DNA from: VBKO01 sp036393835
Lineage (GTDB): Bacteria; Myxococcota; Myxococcia; Myxococcales; 40CM-4-68-19
NCBI GenBank assembly: GCA_036393835.1
Contig: DASWGI010000084.1
Span: 1 to 35,671, forward strand
Direction of reading: 5' to 3'
Length of the DNA stretch: 35,671 nucleotides
Part shown: in pieces, positions 24,160 through 32,241 of the stretch
Layout: each line of letters begins with the position of its first letter
Numbering within the stretch: the first letter of the stretch is position 1
The notes under the pieces: model-generated
Databases searched by the model: none
Seen by the model: the letters and a program-made list of their open reading frames with translations, nothing else
What the model was told of the DNA's origin: nothing
Program-made: the position numbers and the translations under genes

Positions 24160-26214
24160 ATGCCTCCCGGCGGCAGGCAGTACTGGATCCGGACCGAGCA
24201 GGGTCGCGTCTGGGGGCCCTACCCGATCGGCGCGCTCGAGCGGCTGCGCGGGCAGCTCACCGAGAAGGCGCAAGCCTCGCTCGACGGCAAGGAGTTCCGC
24301 TCCGGGATGGACTTCCCCGAGCTGCGGTCCCTGCTCACCGAGCGAAAGGCCACGCCCACGCCGCCGTCCACGCCGCCGGTGCCGAGGGCGCACCCGACCC
24401 CCGCGACGGGCATGTACGTAGGGCCGGCGCTGCGCGCGATGATCGAGGGCACGGCGGCGCGCAAGCAACCGGAGGAGCCGGTGGCGGCGCCGCCGCCCGA
24501 GAAGCCCGCCCCGCCCGCTCCAAAGCCGTCCGGTCCTCCGGTGATGCGGCCCGCGGCGGTGATGCAGTCCGAGAAGCTGGAGCTGGCCGAGCAGGGGAAC
24601 CTCGCCGAGGTCACCCCGGTCCGGCTGTACGCGCTCGCCGTGCTGGGCGGCGCGAACGGCTGGCTGGAGCTCCAGCTCGAGTCGGGCCGCATGATCACCA
24701 TCAGCTTCCGCCGCGGCACGCCCGACCACGTCTCCAGCGACGATCCGGAGCTGTCGCTGCTGCGCTTCCTGCAGGGTCGCAAGGTCATCACCGCCGAGCA
24801 GGCCTCGCAGGCCGAGCAGCACGCAACCAAGGGCGGCGTGGACGTGGTCTCCGCCCTGTTCCAGCTGCAGTTCATCCCGCCGGCGGACGCGCACAAGCTG
24901 CTCGGCGAGCACGCCGTGTTCCTGCTCGATCGGGCCATCGAGACCTCGCGGGGCACCTTCACCTTCGAGAAGGATGCGCCGTCGCCGCCGGGCGCGTTCG
25001 CGCTCGGGCACAAGTGGACGCTGCTCGCGGAGGCGGTGCGCCGGCTCGATCCGGTCCCGCTGCGCGCGCGCCTGGGGAAGCAGCTCGGGCACCACGTGCA
25101 GCGCTCCGGCGGGTCGAGCATCGGGAAGCTGGAGGAGCTGGCGCTGACGGCGCAGGAAGCCCGCCTGTACGCCTCGATCGACGGCACCCGGCGCGGCGAG
25201 CAGCTGGTCGAGCAGCACGGTGCGCCGGTGGCGCTGCGCCTCCTGCACCTCCTCACGGAGCTGAAGCACCTCTCCTTCGGCGAGGCCGCGGAGGAGCCGC
25301 GTCCGGCCAGCGCTCCCCAGCCCGCGCCACCTGCGCCGGCAGCCGCGCCGGAGCCCTCGGTCCAAGCCGCGCCTCCGCCCGCTCCGAAACCCCCGCCTGT
25401 CGCGGCTCCCAGGCCGGCGGCCGCCGCCCGGCCGACTCCAGCACGCGGATCCGCGCCCGTCGCGAGGCCGGCACCGCCGCCGCCGAAGCCTGCCGCGCCC
25501 AGCCGCACCTACGCGACGCCGCCGGCGGACGAGACGCCGCAGGCGCAGCTCGCGCGCCTGCGCGGCATCGTGGCGCGACTGGAGAAGGGCACGCATTTCG
25601 AGGCCCTCGGCCTGGACCGCAAGGCGACGCCCGCCGAGGTGAAGAAGGCCTTCGTGCTGCTCGCGCGCGACCTGCATCCCGACACGGTGACCGATCCTTC
25701 GCAGGCCGAGCTGCGCGGGCTGAAGGAAAGCCTGTTCGCGCGCGTGAACGAGGCGGCGCAGGTGCTGGGCGACGACCCGCGGCGCAAGGAGTACGAGGCG
25801 GAGCTGGCCGGCGACAAGAAGGACGTCGACGTCGGCCGCATCTTCGACGCCGAGGAGAAGTTCCAGAAAGCGGAGATCTTCATCAAGGCGCGCAAGTACA
25901 AGGAAGGGCTGGCGCTGCTCGACGAGGCCATCCAGCTCAACGACCAGGAGGCGGAGTTCTACGCCTGGCGCGGGTACGCGCGCTTCCTCCTCGCGGGCGA
26001 TCGCAAGCAGGCTTTCGACGACTGCGCCGCCGAGGTGAAGAAGGCCTTGAAGCTGGTCGAGCGCTGCCTCCCCGCCCACCTCTTCCTCGGCCACATGCAC
26101 AAGGTGGTCGGCAACCTGAAGGCCGCCACCTCCTCCTTCCAGCGAGTCCTCGATCTCGACGACAAGCACGTCGAGGCCCAACGCGAACTCCGCCTCATGG
26201 GCAAGAAAGCCTGA
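24160..26214 (+). CDS. Multidomain GYF-like / PATAN (DUF4388) / J-domain / TPR protein
   Basis: A 684-residue cytoplasmic protein. An N-terminal GYF_2-like region (about 7-60, GRVWGPYPIGALERL) is followed by a Pro-rich linker and a PATAN/DUF4388-like domain (about 145-290, with GWLELQLESGRMITISFRRG and FTFEKDAPS). A long Pro/Ala linker (about 385-450) leads to a J-domain (about 490-550, with HPD at 506-508 in LHPDTV), and TPR-like helical repeats occupy the C-terminus (ALLDEAIQLN, SFQRVLDLDDKHVEAQREL). The J-domain should stimulate a DnaK. Similar scaffold proteins are common in myxobacteria; the cellular role is not known. Confidence 0.82.
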   Translation: MPPGGRQYWIRTEQGRVWGPYPIGALERLRGQLTEKAQASLDGKEFRSGMDFPELRSLLTERKATPTPPSTPPVPRAHPTPATGMYVGPALRAMIEGTAARKQPEEPVAAPPPEKPAPPAPKPSGPPVMRPAAVMQSEKLELAEQGNLAEVTPVRLYALAVLGGANGWLELQLESGRMITISFRRGTPDHVSSDDPELSLLRFLQGRKVITAEQASQAEQHATKGGVDVVSALFQLQFIPPADAHKLLGEHAVFLLDRAIETSRGTFTFEKDAPSPPGAFALGHKWTLLAEAVRRLDPVPLRARLGKQLGHHVQRSGGSSIGKLEELALTAQEARLYASIDGTRRGEQLVEQHGAPVALRLLHLLTELKHLSFGEAAEEPRPASAPQPAPPAPAAAPEPSVQAAPPPAPKPPPVAAPRPAAAARPTPARGSAPVARPAPPPPKPAAPSRTYATPPADETPQAQLARLRGIVARLEKGTHFEALGLDRKATPAEVKKAFVLLARDLHPDTVTDPSQAELRGLKESLFARVNEAAQVLGDDPRRKEYEAELAGDKKDVDVGRIFDAEEKFQKAEIFIKARKYKEGLALLDEAIQLNDQEAEFYAWRGYARFLLAGDRKQAFDDCAAEVKKALKLVERCLPAHLFLGHMHKVVGNLKAATSSFQRVLDLDDKHVEAQRELRLMGKKA

Positions 26215-26241
26215 AGGAAAGCCGCGGCCGACGAAAAGCCG

Positions 26242-26346
26242 AACGCGGAGGCGCGGAGACGCGGAGGATTGTGGTTTGCTCCGATCGGGCGCGCGCGTCC
26301 GTTTCGGAGGAGAAAGAAATTCTCCGCGCCTCAGCGCCTCCGCGTT
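26242..26346. repeat. Long inverted repeat element, copy 2 (GCGGAG type)
   Basis: The left arm 26242-26266 is identical to the left arm of copy 1 (16503-16527), and the right arm 26322-26346 differs from copy 1 by one base. The centres differ in sequence but share a GGAGGA...AA stretch before the right arm. It fills the junction between the convergent TPR/J-domain gene and yhbY (26215-26357), as copy 1 does for pcnB and exbD. Confidence 0.87.
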
Positions 26347-26357
26347 CGCTTGTAGCC

Positions 26358-26657
26358 TTAGACCGGCAGCGAGATGTGCGGGTCGGTCGGGTGGGGTTTG
26401 TAGAGGAGGAAGGTGCGGCCGAGGACCTGGGCTAGATGGGAGGAGGTGGCGGAGGCGAGTTGCTCGGCGGCGGTGTGGCGGGGGAGGGGGGACGATTCGG
26501 AGACCTTCACCTTGATCAGCTCGTGCTCGTCCAGCTGCGCGTTCGCCTGGGCGACGACGGCGTCGGTGAGGCCCTCGTGGCCGATGTGGAGGACGGGGGA
26601 GAGATGGTGACCCAGCGCCCGGAGGTGGCGGCGCTGCTTTCCGGTCAGCTCAGCCAA
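26358..26657 (-). CDS. yhbY: YhbY-type CRM-domain RNA-binding protein
   Basis: A 99-residue protein consisting of one CRS1-YhbY (CRM) domain. The start LTGKQRRHLRALGHHLSPVL and the HIGHEGLTDAVVAQ segment match the family; the usual GxxG loop is replaced by HIGHEG, with Gly retained. YhbY proteins bind pre-50S ribosomes. The best start is TTG at 26657, which overlaps the end of rnhB by eight bases and gives the normal length; no ATG is available nearby. Confidence 0.9.
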   Translation of the reverse strand: MAELTGKQRRHLRALGHHLSPVLHIGHEGLTDAVVAQANAQLDEHELIKVKVSESSPLPRHTAAEQLASATSSHLAQVLGRTFLLYKPHPTDPHISLPV

Positions 26658-27495
26658 CCCGCGGCCCGGGCTTCCCGAACAGCTCCTGCTGCTCGGGGAT
26701 GAGCCCCAGCGCCTTCGCGACCGGCGCGAAGCTGCGCCGGTGGATGGCGCAGGCGCCCATCCTCTCCAGCGCGTCGAGGTGGTCCGGGGTGGGGTACCCC
26801 TTGTGGTGCGCGAACCCGTATCCCGGGTGCTCGCGGTCCAGCTCGCACATCAGGCGGTCGCGGTGCACCTTGGCCACGATGCTCGCCGCCCCGATGGTGA
26901 TGCTCTTCGCGTCCCCCTTCACGATCGGCTGCTGCGGGATGTCCAGGTCCCGCAGCCGGCGCGCGTCGACCAGAAGGTGCTCGGGACGGGGCAAGAGCGC
27001 GAGCACGGCGCGGCGGAGCGCCAGAAGGCCCGCGTGGTAGATGTTCAGCGCGTCGATCTCGGCGACCTCCGCGCGGCCCATCCCCACCGAGACGCAAACG
27101 GCGCGGATCTCCGGCTCCAGGGAATCGCGCTCTTCCGGCGTCAGCTGCTTGGAGTCGTTGACCCCCTGGATCCGCGTCCCGGGACGGAGGATCACCGCCG
27201 CGGCGATCACCGGGCCCGCGAGCGGGGCCATCCCCACCTCATCGACTCCCGCGACCAGGGTGAAGCCCTGCTCCCAGAGCGGCTGCTCGAAGGCGCACAG
27301 CCGCGAGAGCCTGCGCCCCTCGGCCTGCGCCGCGTGGATGCGCTTCAAGATGCGCTCCGCGACGGCGCGCGCGCCGGAGCGCGGGTCCTCGCGCAACGCG
27401 GTCAGGCCGCCGCGGGGAAGCTCCTCGTCGCCGTCGGTGTAGCGCCTGCGCAGCTCGTCCACGGACATGAGGCGCAGCTCGTCGAGCCGCGGCAT
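26650..27495 (-). CDS. rnhB: Ribonuclease HII, long form with altered GRG motif
   Basis: A 281-residue enzyme that removes ribonucleotides from DNA. About 80 N-terminal residues form a helical extension like that of Bacillus RNase HII (ILKRIHAAQAEGRRLSRLCA). The catalytic domain starts at VAGVDEVG, with the DE pair at 85-86, and further acidic residues in LLVDARRL and VAKVHRDRLM. The GRG motif that reads the 2'-hydroxyl is replaced by Gly88-Met89-Ala90. The K and S of NDSKQLT are kept. The ATG shares one base with the SRPBCC gene stop (TGATG). Confidence 0.93.
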   Translation of the reverse strand: MPRLDELRLMSVDELRRRYTDGDEELPRGGLTALREDPRSGARAVAERILKRIHAAQAEGRRLSRLCAFEQPLWEQGFTLVAGVDEVGMAPLAGPVIAAAVILRPGTRIQGVNDSKQLTPEERDSLEPEIRAVCVSVGMGRAEVAEIDALNIYHAGLLALRRAVLALLPRPEHLLVDARRLRDLDIPQQPIVKGDAKSITIGAASIVAKVHRDRLMCELDREHPGYGFAHHKGYPTPDHLDALERMGACAIHRRSFAPVAKALGLIPEQQELFGKPGPRVG

Positions 27496-27935
27496 CAGGC
27501 CTTCCCGGGATTCTGGGACTCGATGCGCTTCTTGAAGTTCGCCAGGAGGCCGGGCAACGACTGCTCGGCCAGCATGCGCTCGACCATCGAGGGCACCAGC
27601 GCGCCGAGCTTCAGGTCGATCTTGTAGGTCGCCTCGGTGCCCTCCGGGACGGCCTTCAGGATCCAGGCGCCGTCGTTCCCCTTCATCATCTCGCCGCGCA
27701 CCATGGTCCAGGCCAGCTCGTCCGGAGGCCGGGCGGTGTGCTTGAGCGTGTAGGTGATGACCTTCGCCTTGATGTCGACCGTGTAGGTGACTTCCTTCAC
27801 GTTGCCGGAGCCGAACTCCACCTTGGCCTTCTTCACCTCGGGGAGGAACTCCGGGTACTTTTCGTAGTCCGTGATCACCGCGAAGACCTTCTCGGGAGGC
27901 GCGTGGATCACGATGCTCCGCTCGGCCTTGGCCAT
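27495..27935 (-). CDS. SRPBCC-fold (CoxG / polyketide cyclase-like) protein
   Basis: A 146-residue START-like protein. Features are the opening ERSIVIHAPPEKVFAVITDYEKYPEF and the C-terminal amphipathic helix (LPGLLANFKKRIESQ). This fold binds hydrophobic ligands in a cavity; similar proteins act as coenzyme Q chaperones or ribosome-associated toxins (RatA), and the ligand here is unknown. The ATG has GGAGGA at 27944-27949, eight bases upstream. It lies between rnhB and the RND efflux genes on the same strand. Confidence 0.85.
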   Translation of the reverse strand: MAKAERSIVIHAPPEKVFAVITDYEKYPEFLPEVKKAKVEFGSGNVKEVTYTVDIKAKVITYTLKHTARPPDELAWTMVRGEMMKGNDGAWILKAVPEGTEATYKIDLKLGALVPSMVERMLAEQSLPGLLANFKKRIESQNPGKA

Positions 27936-27950
27936 TCCGAGGTTCCTCCA

Positions 27951-27980
27951 GTCGCCGCCTATAGGGCGGCGCTGTGCTCT
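27951..27980. repeat. REP-like GC palindrome, copy C
   Basis: Read on the minus strand it is AGAGCACAGCGCCGCC, then TATA-like centre, then GGCGGCGAC, the same layout as copies at 2142-2170 and 11782-11811. It encodes the last residues (SAAL) and the TAG stop of the RND pump and overlaps the ribosome-site region of the SRPBCC gene. Confidence 0.7.
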
Positions 27981-30900
27981 GGGGCGCTTCGATGGGCCCG
28001 TTGCTCCATACCACGGTGGAGGAGGAGCAAGAGAGGCGGCTGGAGCAGGCGAGGGAGCAGGGCCAGGACCAGCATCCCGCCGATGACCACGATGGCCAGC
28101 GGCTTCTGCGTCTCGCTCCCGATCCCGCGCGACAGGGCGGCGGGCAACAGGCCGATCAGCGCGACCGAGGCCGTCATCAGAGCCGGCCGCAGCCCTCGCT
28201 CCGCCGCGAGCCGCGCGCCTTCCTCCAGGGAGCGCCCCTCGCGCCACATCTTCTGCGCGTAGGTGACCACGATGATGGCGTCCTGCACCGCGATGCCGAA
28301 GATGGAGATGAACCCCATGGCGGCCGAGATGGAGAGGTGGGTGCGCGTGGCGAGCAGCGCGAACACGCCGCCGGCGCAGGCCGCCGGGATGCTGAGCAGC
28401 ACCAGGAGCGTGTCCTTCACCGTGCCGACCGCGCTGTACACCAGGAAGGCGATGAGCAGCAGCGTGAGCGGGATGATGACGCGCAGCCGCTGGGCGGCCT
28501 CGCGAAGCTGATCCGCTTCGCCCGCCCACTCGACGTGGGTGTCATAGGGCAGGCGGACTTCCCGATCCACGCGCGCCTGCGCTTCGGCGACCGTCGAGCC
28601 GAGGTCCCGGCCGCGGACGCTGAACTTCACCGGGGCATAGCGGCGCTGGTCCTCCCGGTAGACGAGCGAGGGCCCCTGGTCCTCGCTGATCCGCGCCATC
28701 TGCCCGAGGGGCACCTGCGCGCCGCCGGGAGTGGGCACCAGGATCTGGCGGATGGCCTGGAGGTTCCTCCGGTAGGGCTCCGCCCAGCGCACCACCAGGT
28801 CGAAATGCTTCTCGCCCTCGTACACCTGCGTGACGGTGGCGCCGCCGATGGCGGCCTGCACCAGGTTCATCACGTCGCCCGCGTTGAGCCCGTAGCGGCC
28901 CACCGCCTCGCGGTCGGGGACGATGCGGATGTCCGGCTGTCCCAGCGTACGGAACACCCCGAGGTCCTCGACTCCGCGTACCCCTTGCAGCACGCGCGCG
29001 ACCTCGGCGGCCTTCTGCTCGTTCAGGCGCAGGTCGGGGCCCACCACCTTCACCGTGTTCTCGCCCTTCACGCCGCTCATCGCCTCCTCCACGTTGTCGG
29101 CGATGGCCTGCGAGAAGTTGAAGTCGACGCCCGGGAATGCCTCGCGCAACTTCTGCGACAGCTCGCGCTGGAGCTTCTCCTTGGTCACGCCGCGGCGCCA
29201 GGACGAGGGCGGCTCGAGCGGCGCGAACAGCTCGATGTTGTTGAACCCCGAGACGTCGGTGCCGTCGTCGGGTCGGCCCACCTGGGAGACCGCGCTGCGG
29301 ATCTCCGGCATCGACCGCCGCGCCATGTCGCAGGGACCTTCCACCGGGCAGCCGAGCAGGATGCGCCGCATGCGCCCGACGTACTTCCCGGACTGCTCCA
29401 GGCTGATCGAGAGCGGGAGCGTGGCGCGGATCCAGAAGTTGCCTTCCTCGAGCTTGGGCATGAACTCGGTGCCGATGAAGCGCAGGAGCGCCCCGGCTGC
29501 TGCCACCGGCGCCAGCGCGAGGAGGAGCGCCGCGACCGGGCGGCGCAGCGAGAACGCGAACAGCGGCCGGTAGGTGCGGTCCAGCCAGCGCAGGAAGGCG
29601 TTGTCGTGCGCGTGCTCGGCCTCGTGCGCGCCTTCGGCGGCGTGCGCCTTCGGGTCGGCCTTCAGCAGGCGCGCGGCGAGCACCGGAGTGAGGGTCACGC
29701 TGAGCAGCACCGCGCCCGCGATGGAGAAGGCGTAGGTGTGCGCCATCGGCGAGAAGATCACGCCGGCGACGCCCGTCAGCGTGAACAGGGGGAAGAACGC
29801 CACCATGATGATCAGCACCGAGAACAACATCGGGCCGCCGATCTCCGCGGCCGCCGCCCGCACGCGCTCTCGCACGGTCCCGCGGCCTGCCCCGCCGAGG
29901 TGGCGGTAGACGTTCTCGATCATGATGACGGTCGAGTCGACGATGATGCCGAAATCCACCGCGCCCAGGGAGATGAGGTTCGCCGGCGTCCCGGTAGCGA
30001 TCATCCCGCAGAACGCGGCCAGGAGCGCCAGCGGGATGTTCACCGCCGCGATCACCGCCGCGCGCGCCTGCCCCAGGAACACCCATAGGACCAGCGTCAC
30101 CAGCAGCATGCCGACGAGCAGGTTCTCGATCACGGTGTGCGTCGTCACGTGCACGAGACGCTCGCGGTCGTAGTAGGGCTCCAGCGTCATGCCCGGCGGG
30201 AGCAGGTGGTATTTCCGGATCTGTTCGACCTTCTCGTGCACGCCCTTCAGGGTCTTGAGCGAGTCGCCGCCGTAGCGCATGAGCACGATCCCCTGCACCA
30301 CGTCGGGCTCCAGGTCCTTGCCGACGATCCCCAGCCGCGGCGCGGCGCCGTCGGCGACGTCCGCCACGTCGCGCACCCGCACCGGCACCCCTTTCTGCTC
30401 GGCGACCACGACCTGCTGCACGTCGCGCAGCGAGCGGATGAGGCCCAGCCCGCGCACGTTGAAGGACTGCTCGCCCAGCGTGAGCCGCTGGCCGCCGACG
30501 TTCTGGTTGGCGTTGCCGATGGCGGCCGAGAGCTGCTGGAGCGTGAGCCCGTGGCCCTTGAGCCGGTACGGATCCACGTCGACGTGCACCTGCCGCGTCT
30601 CGCCGCCGAAGCCGGTGACGTCGACCACGCCGTGAACCTGGCGGAACTGGCGCTCCAGGATCCAGTCCTGCGCCGTCTTCAGCTCGGCCAGCGAGTACCC
30701 GGGGCCGCGCAGGACGTACCGGTAGATCTCGCCGATGGCGTTCCAGGGCGAGAGCTGCGGCTGCACGCCGCTCGGCAGCTGGATGAACTGCAGCCGGTTG
30801 ATGACCCGCTGCTGCGCCTCCACGTAGCTGGGGCTCCAGTTGAAGTAGCACTTCACGTCGGAGAGGCCGAACAGGGACTGCGAGCGGACGTGCTCCAGGT

Positions 30901-31129
30901 CGAGCATGCCGGCGAGGCCGTTCTCCAGCGGGATGGTGACGTACCGCTCCACCTCCTCGGCGGAGAGACCCTGCGGCTGGGTGATGACCTCGATCATCGG
31001 GGCGACCGGATTCGGGTACGCCTCGACGTCGAGTTGCGTGTAGCAATAAAGGCCGACGCCCAAGAGGCCCAGCGCGAAGGCCAGCACCAGCCCGGGGAAG
31101 CGCAGCACCGCGTCGACCAGGCGGCCCAT
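27959..31129 (-). CDS. RND efflux pump, heavy-metal-efflux (CusA/CzcA) type
   Basis: A 1056-residue inner-membrane pump, normal for the family, with twelve expected membrane helices and two large periplasmic loops. Transmembrane helix 4 holds the HME-type motif LGAVDFGIIVDSTVIMIENVYRHL with its proton-relay acidic residues; the first helix is LVLAFALGLLGVGLYCYTQL. CusA-like metal ligands cannot be assigned. The C-terminus RSAPEHSAAL is unusual because it is encoded by a REP-like palindrome. The ATG shares one base with the adaptor stop (TGATG). It forms a tripartite export system with the adaptor and the outer-membrane channel; cargo is probably metal cations or other toxic compounds. Confidence 0.92.
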   Translation of the reverse strand: MGRLVDAVLRFPGLVLAFALGLLGVGLYCYTQLDVEAYPNPVAPMIEVITQPQGLSAEEVERYVTIPLENGLAGMLDLEHVRSQSLFGLSDVKCYFNWSPSYVEAQQRVINRLQFIQLPSGVQPQLSPWNAIGEIYRYVLRGPGYSLAELKTAQDWILERQFRQVHGVVDVTGFGGETRQVHVDVDPYRLKGHGLTLQQLSAAIGNANQNVGGQRLTLGEQSFNVRGLGLIRSLRDVQQVVVAEQKGVPVRVRDVADVADGAAPRLGIVGKDLEPDVVQGIVLMRYGGDSLKTLKGVHEKVEQIRKYHLLPPGMTLEPYYDRERLVHVTTHTVIENLLVGMLLVTLVLWVFLGQARAAVIAAVNIPLALLAAFCGMIATGTPANLISLGAVDFGIIVDSTVIMIENVYRHLGGAGRGTVRERVRAAAAEIGGPMLFSVLIIMVAFFPLFTLTGVAGVIFSPMAHTYAFSIAGAVLLSVTLTPVLAARLLKADPKAHAAEGAHEAEHAHDNAFLRWLDRTYRPLFAFSLRRPVAALLLALAPVAAAGALLRFIGTEFMPKLEEGNFWIRATLPLSISLEQSGKYVGRMRRILLGCPVEGPCDMARRSMPEIRSAVSQVGRPDDGTDVSGFNNIELFAPLEPPSSWRRGVTKEKLQRELSQKLREAFPGVDFNFSQAIADNVEEAMSGVKGENTVKVVGPDLRLNEQKAAEVARVLQGVRGVEDLGVFRTLGQPDIRIVPDREAVGRYGLNAGDVMNLVQAAIGGATVTQVYEGEKHFDLVVRWAEPYRRNLQAIRQILVPTPGGAQVPLGQMARISEDQGPSLVYREDQRRYAPVKFSVRGRDLGSTVAEAQARVDREVRLPYDTHVEWAGEADQLREAAQRLRVIIPLTLLLIAFLVYSAVGTVKDTLLVLLSIPAACAGGVFALLATRTHLSISAAMGFISIFGIAVQDAIIVVTYAQKMWREGRSLEEGARLAAERGLRPALMTASVALIGLLPAALSRGIGSETQKPLAIVVIGGMLVLALLPRLLQPPLLLLLHRGMEQRAHRSAPEHSAAL

Positions 31130-32241
31130 CAGAGCATCCCGGAGAGGAGCAGCGCTCCGGACACGACGACCTGCTCGCCGCGCGAGAGGCCCGAGAGCAC
31201 CACCACCGGGTCGGCGTCGTCCGATTCGACCTGCACGCGGCGCTGCTGGAATCGCAGCAGGCCGTTCTCGGTCCGGCCGGTCTGCACCAGGACCACGGTC
31301 TGGTCGCCGAGGTGGAGGAGCGCGCTGCGCGGCACCGCCAGCGCGGTGCGCGGTGGGGTGGAGATGAGGAGCGTCGCGTACATCTCCGGAAGCAGCTCGC
31401 GCCGCGGGTTGTGCAGCGTGGCGCGAACCCGGGCGCTGCGGGTCTGCGGATCGAGCGCGGAGGAGATCCACTCGACGCGTGCCGGGAATTCGCGATCGGG
31501 ATACGCGACCACCTTCACCGTCACCTTCGCGCCGGGTTGCACGCGGGGCAGGTCCATCTCGAACACGTCGGCGATGGCCCAGACCTGGCCCAAGTCGCCC
31601 ACCGTGAACAGCTCCGGGGAGGCGCCGCCCGAGGACTGGCCGGCGATCTCCATGCCCGGCGTGACCGCGCGCGCGGCCACTTCGCCGTCGATCGGCGAGC
31701 GCAGCGTGAACGTCTGCGAGACGCCCGAGGTTCCACCGTGGAACAGGCGCGCGCGCTGGCGGGCGCGGGCCAGCTCCGCGGCGGCGCGGTCGCGGGCAGC
31801 CTGCGCGGCTTCCAGATCGCGCTGCGCGCCGGCGTGTGCCTCGAACAGCTCACGCTGCCGGCGCAGCTCGCGTTCCGCCGCCTGGAGGTCAGCCTCCGCC
31901 TTGCCGACGTCGGCCGCCGCGACTCCCACGTCGGGCGATTCCAGGGTGAGCAGCGGCGCGCCCCGGCGCACCCGCTGCCCGAGCTGCGCCTCGATGCGGC
32001 TGACGCGGCCGCTCACCGGCGAGAAGACGTGCGCCACGTGCGAATCGTCGAACGCGATCCGGCCCGGGGCGGCGACCTCGGACGCGACGGGCTGCTCCTC
32101 CACCGTGGCCAGCTGGACCTGGCCCGCCTGCATCTGCTCCTGCGAGAGCCACGCCTCGCCCGGCGGCGGGCGCGCCTCGGTGCGCTCCTCGCGGTTGCAG
32201 GAGGCGAGGAGCAGCAGGCAGGCGAGCGCGCCGCGCCTCAC
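31129..32241 (-). CDS. RND efflux periplasmic adaptor (membrane fusion lipoprotein)
   Basis: A 370-residue lipoprotein. A basic N-terminus and hydrophobic stretch end in lipobox LASC with Cys15. The adaptor core begins with AFDDSHVAHVFSPVSGRV, has a helical hairpin (about 105-175, ADLQAAERELRRQ), a lipoyl-like half (LRSPIDGEVAARAVTPG) and a beta-barrel (SALDPQTRSARVRATLHN). It joins the pump to the channel in the periplasm. GTG at 32241 overlaps the stop of the channel gene (GTGA) and gives the correct signal sequence; longer starts lose it. No His/Met-rich metal site is seen. Confidence 0.92.
   Translation of the reverse strand: MRRGALACLLLLASCNREERTEARPPPGEAWLSQEQMQAGQVQLATVEEQPVASEVAAPGRIAFDDSHVAHVFSPVSGRVSRIEAQLGQRVRRGAPLLTLESPDVGVAAADVGKAEADLQAAERELRRQRELFEAHAGAQRDLEAAQAARDRAAAELARARQRARLFHGGTSGVSQTFTLRSPIDGEVAARAVTPGMEIAGQSSGGASPELFTVGDLGQVWAIADVFEMDLPRVQPGAKVTVKVVAYPDREFPARVEWISSALDPQTRSARVRATLHNPRRELLPEMYATLLISTPPRTALAVPRSALLHLGDQTVVLVQTGRTENGLLRFQQRRVQVESDDADPVVVLSGLSRGEQVVVSGALLLSGML

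Noticed and set aside
27959..28060. Frameshift at the C-terminus of the RND pump
   Set aside because: The last residues differ from the usual family end, but the final membrane helix is still hydrophobic in frame, and the change is explained by the palindrome supplying the stop.
27974..30088. A 704-codon plus-strand open frame
   Set aside because: It is antisense to the RND pump, which has strong family motifs; the translation has none.
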